Both the position numbers and the translations under genes were made by a program. Under the pieces are notes generated by a model that ran no database searches, had not been told where the DNA came from, and was given only the letters and a program-made list of their open reading frames with translations. Positions 1 to 9,506 of a stretch of DNA of 64,000 bases are shown piece by piece (position 1 is the first letter of the stretch; each line of letters starts with the position of its first letter). Origin of the DNA: Faecalicatena contorta (GTDB lineage: Bacteria > Bacillota > Clostridia > Lachnospirales > Lachnospiraceae); the NCBI RefSeq assembly GCF_021531895.1, contig NZ_JAFBIX010000015.1, positions 26,172 through 90,171 on the forward strand, in the 5' to 3' direction.

Positions 1-917
1 TGAAGTATTATCTGGCCCCTTTGGAGGGGATTACGACTTATATCTACCGCAGAGCATACCATACTTATTTTCATCCGATGGATAAGTATTTTATCCCTTT
101 TCTATCTCCACATATGAAGAAGGGATTTACAACGAAAGAATTGAGAGAAATTGCACCTGAGAATCATATGGGAATGAGGACGATTCCCCAGATCTTGACG
201 AATCATGCGCAGGATTTTGCCAGAACAGCGCAGAAACTGGAAGAACTTGGATATGATGAGATCAACCTGAATTTGGGTTGTCCATCGAAGACGGTAGTGT
301 CAAAAGGACGGGGCTCGGGATTCCTTGCTAAGCCAGAAGAGTTGGACCGATTCCTGGATGAGATCTATGCAAATGTGAAGGTTAAGGTCTCAATTAAGAC
401 CAGACTTGGCAAGTATCAGCCTGATGAATTTGAATGGCTGTTGTCAATATATAATCAGTATCCTGTAGAAGAGTTGATTATCCATCCCAGAGTGCAGCAG
501 GATTATTACAAAAATACACCGAATTATGAGGTGTTTGGTGAGGCACTCAAGAACAGCCGGAATCCAGTTTGTTATAATGGGGATCTGTTCAGGACTGAAG
601 ATGTCAGACGGCTTGAACAGAGATTCCCGGAAGTATCAACGATTATGCTGGGAAGAGGAATTATATACAATCCGGGTCTTGTCAGCGAGATGGAGGATGG
701 AGATAAATTAGATAAGAATCGTCTTCGTCAGTTTCATGATCAGATATTTGATGAATATCAGAGTCTCAATATGGGAGAGAGGAATGTACTTTTCAAGATG
801 AAGGAAATATGGTGTTATATGGGACATCTCTTCCCAGATTGTGAAAAGCCTCTTAAGAAGATAAAAAAGGCAGAACATATGAATAAATATGAAGAGGCCG
901 TGCGAGAGATTCTATAG
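1..917 (+). CDS. dus: tRNA-dihydrouridine synthase (Dus family), start codon cut by the window edge
   Basis: FMN-dependent enzyme that reduces uridine to dihydrouridine in the tRNA D-loop. The frame reads back to base 3, and bases 1-2 are TG, so the true ATG most likely begins one base before the window; the protein then opens MKYYLAPLEGIT, the usual Dus N-terminus. The first in-window start, a TTG at 21, would remove part of this strand. The catalytic Cys lies in NLGCPS, followed by the GRGSGF loop. IKTRLG and LGRGIIYNPGL match the FMN-phosphate-binding strands of the TIM barrel. Length (about 304 residues) fits the family. Which Dus subfamily (A, B or C) is not certain. It is followed by a promoter and hairpin, so it is not clearly co-transcribed with the next gene. 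Confidence 0.93.
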   Translation, partial: KYYLAPLEGITTYIYRRAYHTYFHPMDKYFIPFLSPHMKKGFTTKELREIAPENHMGMRTIPQILTNHAQDFARTAQKLEELGYDEINLNLGCPSKTVVSKGRGSGFLAKPEELDRFLDEIYANVKVKVSIKTRLGKYQPDEFEWLLSIYNQYPVEELIIHPRVQQDYYKNTPNYEVFGEALKNSRNPVCYNGDLFRTEDVRRLEQRFPEVSTIMLGRGIIYNPGLVSEMEDGDKLDKNRLRQFHDQIFDEYQSLNMGERNVLFKMKEIWCYMGHLFPDCEKPLKKIKKAEHMNKYEEAVREIL

Positions 918-923
918 TTTTTC

Positions 924-952
924 TTTACTTTTGCATAAATTTGCAATATAAT
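924..952 (+). promoter_or_regulatory. Sigma-A promoter for the XRE-cupin gene
   Basis: TTTACT (924-929), a 17-base spacer, then TATAAT (947-952). The expected start point is near 959, only about 37 bases before the TTG start of the regulator. Confidence 0.6.
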
Positions 953-956
953 AGAA

Positions 957-981
957 AAAAATTCCATATACAGGAATTTTT
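957..981 (+). terminator. Hairpin with T-run between dus and the XRE-cupin gene
   Basis: AAAAATTCC (957-965) pairs with GGAATTTTT (973-981) around a 7-base loop. It could end dus transcription. It also sits at the expected 5' end of the regulator mRNA, directly before the GGGGAGG ribosome binding site, where it could act as a 5' stem. The two roles cannot be separated from sequence. Confidence 0.45.
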
Positions 982-995
982 GGGGAGGCGTTTGT

Positions 996-1550
996 TTGGA
1001 ACATTTGAATCAGTTAATTGCAGAGAATTTGAAAGAGATCCGCAAGAAAAAGGGATTAAGTTTAGAACAGGTATCCTCACTTACCACAATCAGTAAGAGT
1101 ATGCTGAGTCAGATTGAACGTGGAGAAGTGAATCCGACGATTTCAACAGTATACAAGCTTTCTCTTGGCTTAAAAGTTCCGGTTACTGCATTTACAGCAG
1201 ATAAGCCGATGCCATTTTCAAAAACAGGGAAAGCAGAAGTGATTCCTCTGGTTGGAAACGAGGGGAAATATCGCCTGTATCCAATCTTTAGTTTTCGGGA
1301 CGGGCAGGATTTTGAAATATTTGACCTGGAATTTGATGAAGGTGGTATGATGGCTGGAAATCAGCAGATGAATGGAACCAGAGAGTTCATCACAGTGTAT
1401 GCCGGACAGTTGACAATGATCTTTAAAGACAGGGAATATGTATTGGAAGCAGGAGACTCTGCGTCTTATAATGCTTTTGATGAATACATATACAAAAACA
1501 CAGGAAAGGGTATGGTGACTGCCTGTATTGTAGTCCATTATCCGAATTAG
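996..1550 (+). CDS. XRE-family transcriptional regulator with C-terminal cupin domain
   Basis: DNA-binding regulator of 184 residues. The XRE helix-turn-helix lies at about residues 8-62 (IRKKKGLSLEQVSS, then SKSMLSQIERGEVNPTIST), and a cupin_2 fold at about 110-180 (EFITVYAGQLTM, LEAGDSASYNA). This architecture is common in regulators that sense a small ligand through the cupin barrel, such as those of polyamine or amino acid metabolism; the ligand here is unknown. The start is a TTG at 996, chosen because GGGGAGG lies 7-8 bases upstream and no ATG fits. It lies 16 bases before the tRNA-editing gene, so the two probably form one transcript. Confidence 0.9.
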   Translation: MEHLNQLIAENLKEIRKKKGLSLEQVSSLTTISKSMLSQIERGEVNPTISTVYKLSLGLKVPVTAFTADKPMPFSKTGKAEVIPLVGNEGKYRLYPIFSFRDGQDFEIFDLEFDEGGMMAGNQQMNGTREFITVYAGQLTMIFKDREYVLEAGDSASYNAFDEYIYKNTGKGMVTACIVVHYPN

Positions 1551-1566
1551 AAAGGAGTTTTGCAGC

Positions 1567-2058
1567 ATGGAAGACCAGAAGAAACGTGTATATGACGCAT
1601 TGGACAAGTTGAAGATCAAGTATGAGGTCGTGGAACATGAACCCGTACATACGATGGAAGATATGGATAGATTAGGATTACCGGAGAAAGGAACTCTGTG
1701 TAAGAATCTATTTTTAAGAGACTCAAAAGGGAAGAGACATTTTCTTGTGACCTGTGATGAAAAAAAGAAGGTTGACCTGAAAGCATTAGGCAGACAGCTG
1801 GGAGCTGGAAATATCAGCTTTGCTTCCGAAGATCGTCTGGAAAAATATCTGGGACTGAAGCAAGGAAGTGTATCTCCATTTGGACTTATGAATGATACAG
1901 ATCATGCGGTAGAATTCTTTATAGACAAAGACCTGAGCAGATGCAAGAGCCTGGGAATACATCCACTGGAAAATACCGCGACCGTATTCTTGTCATTCAA
2001 AGATCTGGATAAATTCCTTTGGGATCTCGATGTAGATGTTGTGAAGATTAAGTTATAG
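1567..2058 (+). CDS. YbaK/ProX-type aminoacyl-tRNA deacylase (Cys-tRNA(Pro) or prolyl-tRNA editing family)
   Basis: 163-residue single-domain protein of the YbaK/EbsC family, which hydrolyses mischarged tRNA in trans. Family-like segments are YEVVEHEPVHTMEDM, then CKNLFLRDSKGKRHFLV, KVDLKALGRQLG and the loop GSVSPFGLMND, which lines the substrate pocket in this family. Its size fits a free-standing editing protein rather than a ProRS insertion. AAAGGAG lies 8-10 bases before the ATG. Closest known types are PrdX/ProX (Ala-tRNA(Pro)) and YbaK (Cys-tRNA(Pro)); sequence reading alone does not choose between them. Confidence 0.85.
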   Translation: MEDQKKRVYDALDKLKIKYEVVEHEPVHTMEDMDRLGLPEKGTLCKNLFLRDSKGKRHFLVTCDEKKKVDLKALGRQLGAGNISFASEDRLEKYLGLKQGSVSPFGLMNDTDHAVEFFIDKDLSRCKSLGIHPLENTATVFLSFKDLDKFLWDLDVDVVKIKL

Positions 2059-2068
2059 ATTCTATCTT

Positions 2069-2148
2069 TTGTTCGACAGCTCTCGAACATCCTGCCATTC
2101 CTAAGTTCCACCCATCTCCTACCCAGGGGTCTCGACCAATGAACAAAT
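2069..2148. other. Structured intergenic segment
   Basis: TTTGTTC (2069-2075) can pair with GAACAAA (2142-2148), closing a domain that contains a GTTCGA/TCGAAC hairpin (2071-2088, alternative pairing) and ACCC-AG-GGGT. A run of seven Ts follows near 2155. It is not a tRNA: there is no acceptor stem, anticodon arm or T-arm. It may be a terminator region or an uncharacterised small RNA on either strand. Confidence 0.25.
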
Positions 2149-2163
2149 TTAATACTTTTTTTA

Positions 2164-2192
2164 TTGCATGTTCTGGTCATGAGAAGTAGAAT
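2164..2192 (+). promoter_or_regulatory. Sigma-A promoter for the CPBP protease gene
   Basis: TTGCAT (2164-2169), a 17-base spacer, then TAGAAT (2187-2192), placed 36 bases before the chosen ATG at 2228. Confidence 0.5.
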
Positions 2193-2227
2193 AGGTAACG
2201 TAGTGATAGATGAAAGAGAGGATCAAT

Positions 2228-3169
2228 ATGGAAGAGCAGAATAGACAGGTCCCTCCTATGCCGCCGAGAAGCAATGGAAAGCGAATGTGGCATTTGTGCG
2301 GACCGCTTGTTATAAAATGGGCAATCGGATTCGGTGTCAGTATGGCTGCGATGATGGCATTGAGTTTTACGTATATATATGCACATTATGATGCTGCGAT
2401 GAGTGCAATGCAGGATGAAACACAGATGATGAATCTCTATGCGAATCTGTTGGAGGAATATATCAATGCAACGACACTTGTAGAAGGAATTGCTGCATTG
2501 GTTACAATTCCTGTGATGCTGGTACTGTTTCATAAAGACAGGGTTGCAGAAAAGTTACGAGGTGTGATTCCGAACAAGAAAGCTCCAATCTGGAAGTATC
2601 TGGCGGAGATTGTCTTGGCATTATCGTTGAGTATGGGATTGAATAATTTGATTCTTATTGCGAATCTGTCTTCCGTCAGTGATGGATATCAGGAGACGAT
2701 GGATGCACTTTATTCAGCTCCATTATTCGTGCAGATCATTTCCCTGGCGGTCTTAGTACCAATAAGTGAAGAGTTGGTATTCCGGGGATTGCTTTTTAAG
2801 CGATTACGGGAGCAGGGAGCATTTATGCAGGCTGCGTTGTATTCTTCAATTGTATTCGGATTGTTGCATATGAACATGGTACAGATGATCTACGGATTTA
2901 TCCTTGGAATGATGCTGGCATATGTTTATGAAAAGTATGGTTCTGTGAAGGCGCCGATTGTGGCACATATGGCTATGAATTTGTTGTCTGTACTTGGAAC
3001 GGAGTTCAAACTGTACGAGTGGTTAGTGGAAGATTCCTTGAGAATTGGTATTATAACAGTAGTGTGTGCGGCTGTTTCAGCAACGATGTTTGTATTGATT
3101 CAGAGAATCGATGAGAGACCGGATATAGAAGAACAAATGAATAAAAATGAAAATCTGGCAGATGCATAA
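2228..3169 (+). CDS. CPBP-family intramembrane glutamic endopeptidase
   Basis: Multi-pass membrane protein of the CAAX-protease/bacteriocin-processing (Abi, CPBP) family, 313 residues from this start. The first conserved motif is EELVFRG (glutamate pair plus Arg), the second is FGLLHMN (catalytic His), and the third is the late HMAMN segment. About seven hydrophobic segments follow a soluble Pro-rich N-terminus. The start at 2228 is preferred over the in-frame ATG at 2210 because GAGAGG lies at proper spacing before 2228 and nothing suitable precedes 2210. Substrate unknown; relatives process prenylated peptides, bacteriocins or membrane regulators. Flanked by its own promoter and a strong terminator, so probably monocistronic. 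Confidence 0.88.
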   Translation: MEEQNRQVPPMPPRSNGKRMWHLCGPLVIKWAIGFGVSMAAMMALSFTYIYAHYDAAMSAMQDETQMMNLYANLLEEYINATTLVEGIAALVTIPVMLVLFHKDRVAEKLRGVIPNKKAPIWKYLAEIVLALSLSMGLNNLILIANLSSVSDGYQETMDALYSAPLFVQIISLAVLVPISEELVFRGLLFKRLREQGAFMQAALYSSIVFGLLHMNMVQMIYGFILGMMLAYVYEKYGSVKAPIVAHMAMNLLSVLGTEFKLYEWLVEDSLRIGIITVVCAAVSATMFVLIQRIDERPDIEEQMNKNENLADA

Positions 3170-3187
3170 ACTGCCAGATTTTTTTTG
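3152..3187 (+). terminator. Rho-independent terminator after the CPBP gene
   Basis: Perfect 10-bp stem AATCTGGCAG / CTGCCAGATT (3152-3161 and 3171-3180) with a 9-base loop and eight Ts. The stop codon of the gene lies inside the loop. Confidence 0.92.
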
Positions 3188-3236
3188 CAAAAATATTAAA
3201 TAATCTAATTATCTGACAATTTAATAAAAATAATTG

Positions 3237-3265
3237 TTTACATTTTAACAGAAAAGTAGTATAGT
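3237..3265 (+). promoter_or_regulatory. Sigma-A promoter for gltB-gltD
   Basis: TTTACA (3237-3242), a 17-base spacer, then TATAGT (3260-3265), about 33 bases before the gltB ATG. No riboswitch-like leader fits in this short 5' region. Confidence 0.65.
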
Positions 3266-3297
3266 AGGAAAAAATAAAAACAGAAAGGACTAGATAT

Positions 3298-6200
3298 ATG
3301 AACGAGCAGACAGTAAGCAATCAAGCTGGATTGTATCGTTCTCAGTTTGAACATGACAACTGCGGAATTGGTGCGATCGTTAATATCAAAGGCCAAAAAA
3401 GTCATGATACAGTGGCAAATGCCTTGAAGATAGTAGAAAATTTAGAGCATAGAGCTGGCAAGGATGCCGAAGGTAAGACAGGCGATGGAGTTGGAATTTT
3501 ATTACAGATTTCACACAAGTTTTTCTCCAAAGTCTGCGAACCTCTCGGCATCTTTTTAGGTTCAGAGAGAGATTACGGGGTGGGAATGTTTTTCTTCCCC
3601 CAGGATGAGCTGAAAAAGAATCAGGCAAAAAATATATTTGAAGTGATTGTCAAAAAGGAAGGCATGAATTTCCTGGGATGGAGAGAAGTGCCGGTAAGAC
3701 CTGATGTGCTGGGAAGCCGTGCGGCAGAATGTATGCCATGTATTATGCAGGGATTCATTGAACGTCCGAAAAAGATTGCAAAAGGAATTGATTTTGACAG
3801 ACGACTATATGTCGTACGCCGAATCTTTGAGCAGAGCAGTGATGATACTTATGTAGCATCCCTTTCTAGCAGAACGATTGCCTACAAAGGAATGTTTTTG
3901 GTAGGACAGCTTCGTTCATTTTTTGAAGATCTGCAGAATGAGGATTATGACTCTGCGATTGCATTAGTGCATTCCCGATTTAGTACCAACACGAATCCAA
4001 GCTGGGAACGTGCACATCCGAACCGTTTTATCGTACATAATGGTGAGATTAATACGATTCGTGGAAATGCAGATAAGATGCGCGCCAGAGAAGAGAATAT
4101 GGAATCAGAATATCTGAAGGGCGAACTTCATAAGGTCCTTCCGGCAATCAATACTGCGGGTTCTGATTCTGCAATGCTGGACAATGCAATTGAATTTATG
4201 GTGATGAGTGGTATGGATCTGCCATTAGCAGTTATGATTGCTATTCCAGAACCATGGGCGAATACCAAGAACATGTCTCAGAAAAAGAAAGATTTTTATC
4301 AGTATTATGCAACGATGATGGAGCCATGGGATGGCCCGGCCTCCATTCTGTTCAGTGATGGTGATTGTATGGGAGCAGTACTTGACAGAAATGGTTTGCG
4401 TCCTTCTCGTTACTATATTACGGATGATGATACCTTAATTCTCTCATCTGAGGTTGGAGTACTGGATATTGATCCGAGAAAGATTGTTGTAAAAGAACGT
4501 CTTCATCCAGGGAAAATGTTATTGGTCGATACCGTAAAAGGAAAAGTGATTGATGACGAAGAGTTAAAAGAGATGTATGCGAGCAGACAGCCATATGGTG
4601 AATGGCTTGACAGTCATATGGTACAGCTGAAAGACCTGAAGATTCCGAATCAGAAGGTTCCTTCTTATACAGCAGAGGAATGCAAAAGACTTCAGAAAGC
4701 ATTTGGATATTCCTACGAAGAAGTAAAGACATCTATCTTGACAATGGCAATGAATGGTTCTGAAGGTACGGCGGCGATGGGTATTGACGCACCGCTGGCA
4801 GTATTATCTGATCAGCATCAGAACCTGTTCGGTTATTTTAAACAGCTTTTTGCCCAGGTTACCAATCCTCCAATTGATGCGATCCGTGAAGAAGTCGTTA
4901 CATCTACAACCGTCTATATTGGATCAGATGGCAATCTTCTGGAAGAAAAAGAAGAGAATTGTAAGATGCTGAAGGTAAATAATCCAATTCTTACCAATAC
5001 AGATCTTCTGAAGATAAAGAATATGAAGCAGGATGGATTCAAAGTGGCAGAGATTCCAACAGTATATTATAAGAATTCCAGTCTGGAAAAAGCTATTGAT
5101 TATCTGTTCATTGAAGTAGACCGTGCGATCCGAGAAGGCGCGAACATCCTGATCCTTTCTGACCGGGGAGTCGATGAGTATCATGTTGCAATGCCATCCT
5201 TGCTGGCGTTGTCCGGACTGCAGCAGCATCTGGTCCGTACGAAGAAGAGAACATCGGTGGCGATTATTCTGGAAACTGGTGAACCTCGGGAGGTACATCA
5301 TTTTGCGACACTTCTTGGTTATGGTGCCTGTGCGATCAATCCATATCTGGCGCATGAATCTATTAAGCTATTGATTGATACAAATATGGTCCAGAAGGAT
5401 TATTATGCGGCAGTGGATGATTATAATCGCGCAATTATCAATGGTATTGTCAAGATCGCATCCAAGATGGGAATCTCCACGATTCAGTCTTATCAGGGTG
5501 CAAAGATCTTTGAGGCGATTGGTTTAAAAGAAGAATTTATCCGCAAGTATTTTACGGATACGGTAAGCCGTGTAGGCGGTATTGGAATAGAAGAAATAGC
5601 AAAGGATTATATTGCACGCCATTCTCAGGCGTTTGATCCATTAGGATTGGAAGTAGATCTGACATTGAATAGTGTGGGTCAGCATAAGTCTAAGAGTGGC
5701 GGAGAAAAACATCTTTATAATCCACAGACGATTCATATGTTACAACAGTCTACCAGACGTGGCGATTATGAGATGTTTAAAAAATACACGGAAATGGTCA
5801 ATAAAGAAGGTGAACACATCAATCTTCGCGGACAATTAGAGTTCAATTATCCGAAGAAAGGAATTCCAATAGATGAAGTAGAAAGCGTAGATTCTATTGT
5901 TACAAGATTTAAGACAGGAGCGATGTCATATGGTTCTATTTCCAAAGAGGCACATGAGACATTGGCAATCGCTATGAATCGTCTTCATGGTAAATCTAAC
6001 AGTGGTGAAGGTGGAGAAGAGATCGACCGTCTTGACAGTGACAGATGCTCTGCGATTAAGCAGGTGGCTTCTGGACGTTTTGGTGTGACTTCAAGATATC
6101 TGGTAAGCGCAAAAGAGATTCAGATTAAGATGGCACAGGGAGCAAAACCAGGAGAGGGCGGACATCTCCCGGGAGGAAAGGTATATCCATGGATTGCCAA

Positions 6201-7833
6201 TACTCGTCATTCTACGCCTGGTGTAAGTCTGATCTCTCCGCCGCCACACCATGATATCTATTCTATCGAGGATTTGGCGCAGTTGATCTATGACTGTAAG
6301 AATGCGAATAAAGATGCCCGAATTTCTGTAAAGTTAGTATCAGAGGCGGGCGTAGGAACCGTTGCAGCAGGTGTTGCCAAAGCAGGCGCCGGATTAATTC
6401 TGATCTCCGGATATGATGGGGGAACCGGTGCGGCTCCAAGAAGTTCGATTCACAATGCAGGTCTTCCTTGGGAACTTGGTCTGGCAGAGACACATCAGAC
6501 CTTGATTCAAAATGGATTAAGAGAGCGTGTCCGCATTGAAACAGATGGTAAATTGATGAGTGGACGGGATGTGGCGATTGCAGCTATTTTGGGAGCCGAG
6601 GAATTTGGATTTGCAACGGCACCATTGGTAACAATGGGATGTGTTATGATGCGAGTGTGCAATCTGGATACTTGTCCGGTCGGAGTGGCGACCCAGAATC
6701 CAGAATTGAGAAAAAGATTTACCGGAAAACCGGAATATGTAATTAATTTTATGCGTTTTATTGCACAGGACTTGAGAGAACATATGGCCAGATTGGGCGT
6801 ACGTACCATTGACGAACTGGTAGGCCGCACAGATCTGTTGCGAGCGAAAGAACAACCGACTTCTAACAGAGCAGCTACATTGGATCTGCAGCAGATTCTT
6901 TATAATCCATATGAGGGTACGAAGACTCCTGTTACATTTAACCCAAAGAAAGTATTCGATTTTGAATTAGAGAAGACGTTGGATGAAAAAGTCCTGGTGA
7001 AAGAATTACTCCCGTCTCTTGAGAAGAAACAGAAGAGAATCATAGAAGTGGATGTTACCAATACCAATCGTACTTTTGGAACAATCTTTGGTTCTGAGAT
7101 TACAAAACGATATCCAGAAGGATTGCCGGAAGATAGTTTTGTTGTGAAATGTACAGGTGCCGGAGGTCAGTCATATGGAGCATTTATTCCAAAAGGCCTG
7201 ACTCTGGAGCTGGTTGGTGACAGTAATGATTATTTTGGTAAAGGCCTGTCTGGCGGTAAGTTGATAGTCTATCCGCCAAAGGGTGTTCAATATAAACATA
7301 ATGAAAATATTATAATAGGAAACGTTGCACTCTATGGTGCTACCAGTGGAAAAGCATTTATCAATGGTGTTGCGGGAGAACGTTTCGCAGTGCGTAACTC
7401 TGGTGTGACTGCAGTAGTAGAAGGTGTGGGTGATCACGGATGTGAATACATGACCGGAGGACGTGTGGCAGTCTTAGGAAAAACTGGTAAGAACTTTGCG
7501 GCAGGTATGAGCGGTGGCGTAGCGTATGTCCTGGATATGGACAGCGATCTGTACATGAATGTAAATAAGCAGATGGTCAATATTGAACATGTATCGTCCA
7601 AGTATGACGTAAATGAACTGAAAAGTATGATTGAGGAACATGTATCAAATACGAACTCAGAGATTGGAAAAGAAATATTGGATAACTTCACAGAATATCT
7701 GCCGAAGTTCAAGAAGATTATTCCGATTGATTATGAACGTATGTTGAAGACCATTTTACAGATGGAAGAGCAGGGTATGAGTAGTGAACAGGCAAAAATC
7801 GAAGCATTCTATGCAATCAAAAATGGAAGATAG
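3298..7833 (+). CDS. gltB: Glutamate synthase large (alpha) subunit
   Basis: Transfers the amide nitrogen of glutamine to 2-oxoglutarate to give glutamate, in complex with GltD, in the cytoplasm. At 1,511 residues it has the full bacterial length. Cys22 (DNCGIGA) would become the N-terminal nucleophile of the class II glutaminase after removal of a 21-residue propeptide. The central domain follows (about 470-760), then the FMN/2-oxoglutarate barrel (about 830-1200). The barrel carries GEGGEEIDR, GAKPGEGGHLPG and the 3Fe-4S cysteine cluster region MGCVMMRVCNLDTCPVG. The C-terminal GXGXG beta-helix (about 1250-1450) has repeated glycine turns. AAAGGA lies 8 bases before the ATG. The stop overlaps the gltD ribosome binding site, so the two subunits are translated from one mRNA. 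Confidence 0.97.
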   Translation: MNEQTVSNQAGLYRSQFEHDNCGIGAIVNIKGQKSHDTVANALKIVENLEHRAGKDAEGKTGDGVGILLQISHKFFSKVCEPLGIFLGSERDYGVGMFFFPQDELKKNQAKNIFEVIVKKEGMNFLGWREVPVRPDVLGSRAAECMPCIMQGFIERPKKIAKGIDFDRRLYVVRRIFEQSSDDTYVASLSSRTIAYKGMFLVGQLRSFFEDLQNEDYDSAIALVHSRFSTNTNPSWERAHPNRFIVHNGEINTIRGNADKMRAREENMESEYLKGELHKVLPAINTAGSDSAMLDNAIEFMVMSGMDLPLAVMIAIPEPWANTKNMSQKKKDFYQYYATMMEPWDGPASILFSDGDCMGAVLDRNGLRPSRYYITDDDTLILSSEVGVLDIDPRKIVVKERLHPGKMLLVDTVKGKVIDDEELKEMYASRQPYGEWLDSHMVQLKDLKIPNQKVPSYTAEECKRLQKAFGYSYEEVKTSILTMAMNGSEGTAAMGIDAPLAVLSDQHQNLFGYFKQLFAQVTNPPIDAIREEVVTSTTVYIGSDGNLLEEKEENCKMLKVNNPILTNTDLLKIKNMKQDGFKVAEIPTVYYKNSSLEKAIDYLFIEVDRAIREGANILILSDRGVDEYHVAMPSLLALSGLQQHLVRTKKRTSVAIILETGEPREVHHFATLLGYGACAINPYLAHESIKLLIDTNMVQKDYYAAVDDYNRAIINGIVKIASKMGISTIQSYQGAKIFEAIGLKEEFIRKYFTDTVSRVGGIGIEEIAKDYIARHSQAFDPLGLEVDLTLNSVGQHKSKSGGEKHLYNPQTIHMLQQSTRRGDYEMFKKYTEMVNKEGEHINLRGQLEFNYPKKGIPIDEVESVDSIVTRFKTGAMSYGSISKEAHETLAIAMNRLHGKSNSGEGGEEIDRLDSDRCSAIKQVASGRFGVTSRYLVSAKEIQIKMAQGAKPGEGGHLPGGKVYPWIANTRHSTPGVSLISPPPHHDIYSIEDLAQLIYDCKNANKDARISVKLVSEAGVGTVAAGVAKAGAGLILISGYDGGTGAAPRSSIHNAGLPWELGLAETHQTLIQNGLRERVRIETDGKLMSGRDVAIAAILGAEEFGFATAPLVTMGCVMMRVCNLDTCPVGVATQNPELRKRFTGKPEYVINFMRFIAQDLREHMARLGVRTIDELVGRTDLLRAKEQPTSNRAATLDLQQILYNPYEGTKTPVTFNPKKVFDFELEKTLDEKVLVKELLPSLEKKQKRIIEVDVTNTNRTFGTIFGSEITKRYPEGLPEDSFVVKCTGAGGQSYGAFIPKGLTLELVGDSNDYFGKGLSGGKLIVYPPKGVQYKHNENIIIGNVALYGATSGKAFINGVAGERFAVRNSGVTAVVEGVGDHGCEYMTGGRVAVLGKTGKNFAAGMSGGVAYVLDMDSDLYMNVNKQMVNIEHVSSKYDVNELKSMIEEHVSNTNSEIGKEILDNFTEYLPKFKKIIPIDYERMLKTILQMEEQGMSSEQAKIEAFYAIKNGR

Positions 7834-7845
7834 GGGGCGAGAAAA

Positions 7846-9345
7846 GTGGGAAAAGCAACAGGATTTATGGATTATGAAAGACAGGATAAGATAGCTGAAG
7901 AACCAAAAGAGAGAATCAAGCATTTTAACGAATTCCACACCCCTTTGTCCAGAGAAGAACAGGAACGTCAGGGAGCAAGGTGTATGGCTTGTGGTGTGCC
8001 ATTTTGTCAGGCGGGACAGATGATCGCAGGGATGGCCAGTGGGTGTCCGCTGCATAATCTGGTACCGGAGTGGAATGATTTGATTTATCATGGGAATTGG
8101 GAGGAAGCATACCATCGTTTGAAAAAAACGAATAATTTTCCAGAATTTACTTCACGTGTGTGTCCGGCCTTATGTGAGGCAGCATGTACCTGCAGCCTGA
8201 ATGGAGATTCTGTATCGACGAAAGCCAATGAATATGGAATTATTGAAAATGCATATGAACAAGGATATGCGTCGGCAAAACCAGTGAAAGTGCGTACTGG
8301 AAAGAAAGTGGCAATCGTAGGTTCCGGGCCATCCGGACTTGCGGCTGCAGATATGCTGAATCGCAGAGGCCACAGTGTTACTGTCTATGAACGTGAAGAC
8401 AAAGTTGGGGGCTTGCTTCGTTACGGTATCCCGAATATGAAGCTGGAGAAACAGATTATCGATCGCAAGATTGCGATTATGGAAGAAGAAGGTATTACTT
8501 TTGTAACAGGATGTAATATCGGAAAAGATAAGAAGGCGGCAACATTATTGAAAGAATTTGACAGGGTCATCCTATGCTGTGGAGCATCAAATCCAAGAGA
8601 TATCAAAGTTCCAGGGCGCGATGCAAAAGGCATCTACTTTGCAGTAGATTTCCTGAAGTCAACAACAAAGGCTCTCTGGGCGAACAAGATGCAGCTAAAA
8701 GATGGAACTTATATCTCTGCAAAGGGCAAGAAAGTTATGGTCATAGGTGGAGGTGATACTGGAAATGACTGTGTTGGTACTTCGATGCGTCATGGTGCCA
8801 AATCAGTCCTTCAATTAGAGATGATGCCAAAGGCACCAGATGAACGTACAGAGATGAATCCATGGCCGGAATGGCCGAGAATCTGCAAGACAGACTATGG
8901 TCAGCAAGAAGCAATCGCTGTATTTGGAAAAGATCCCAGAGAATACCAGACCACTGTAAAAGAATTCAAGAAAGACAAAGATGGCAATGTATGTAAAGCA
9001 GTTCTTGTAAAACTGGAGTCTAAAAAAGATGAAAAGACGGGCCGAACGATGATGGCAGAGGTAGCAGGAAGTGAATATACTGTCGATGTAGATTTGGTGC
9101 TGATCGCAGCCGGGTTCCTGGGAAGTGAAAGTTACGTTACCAAGGCATTTGGTGTAAATGTAAACGAAAGAACGAATGTTGCAACACCAACAGGAGAATA
9201 TCACACGAACATGAAGGATGTATTTACAGCAGGAGATATGCACAGAGGTCAGTCGCTGGTCGTGTGGGCAATCCGGGAAGGCCGGGAGGCAGCACAAGAA
9301 GTTGATATTAGTCTGATGGGATATACAAATATGAATATACAGTAA
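7846..9345 (+). CDS. gltD: Glutamate synthase small (beta) subunit
   Basis: 499-residue FAD/NADPH oxidoreductase that feeds electrons to GltB. The N-terminal region has the two 4Fe-4S cysteine groups (CMACGVPFC with GCPL, then CPALCEAACTC). The FAD-binding Rossmann motif GSGPSGLAAA is at about residue 155, and a second nucleotide-binding motif GGGDTGNDC at about 300. The C-terminal FTAGDMHRGQSLVVWAI is the conserved FAD contact. The GTG start is set by GGGGGCGA, which begins at the gltB stop codon 12 bases earlier. Co-transcribed with gltB. No strong terminator is visible after it. Confidence 0.96.
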   Translation: MGKATGFMDYERQDKIAEEPKERIKHFNEFHTPLSREEQERQGARCMACGVPFCQAGQMIAGMASGCPLHNLVPEWNDLIYHGNWEEAYHRLKKTNNFPEFTSRVCPALCEAACTCSLNGDSVSTKANEYGIIENAYEQGYASAKPVKVRTGKKVAIVGSGPSGLAAADMLNRRGHSVTVYEREDKVGGLLRYGIPNMKLEKQIIDRKIAIMEEEGITFVTGCNIGKDKKAATLLKEFDRVILCCGASNPRDIKVPGRDAKGIYFAVDFLKSTTKALWANKMQLKDGTYISAKGKKVMVIGGGDTGNDCVGTSMRHGAKSVLQLEMMPKAPDERTEMNPWPEWPRICKTDYGQQEAIAVFGKDPREYQTTVKEFKKDKDGNVCKAVLVKLESKKDEKTGRTMMAEVAGSEYTVDVDLVLIAAGFLGSESYVTKAFGVNVNERTNVATPTGEYHTNMKDVFTAGDMHRGQSLVVWAIREGREAAQEVDISLMGYTNMNIQ

Positions 9346-9402
9346 ATACCTTGTTAGTTCTCAAAGATATTTCTTAAGATGTTACAAAAATGTTAAAAAA
9401 TA

Positions 9403-9431
9403 TTGCAAAAAATATCGTATTAAGGTATAAT
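9403..9431 (+). promoter_or_regulatory. Sigma-A promoter for the first NlpC/P60 gene
   Basis: TTGCAA (9403-9408), a 17-base spacer and a consensus TATAAT (9426-9431). About 65 bases of 5' leader precede the start codon. Confidence 0.72.
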
Positions 9432-9506
9432 TGGTTCCAGATATAGGATTATCTATGTTAATAAGGGTAAAAGAGTATAAAAATAAGTTAAAGGATGATA
9501 AGATTT

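Noticed and set aside
2071..2146. tRNA gene
   Set aside because: Segments such as GTTCGA suggested a T-arm, but no acceptor, D or anticodon arms can be formed on either strand.
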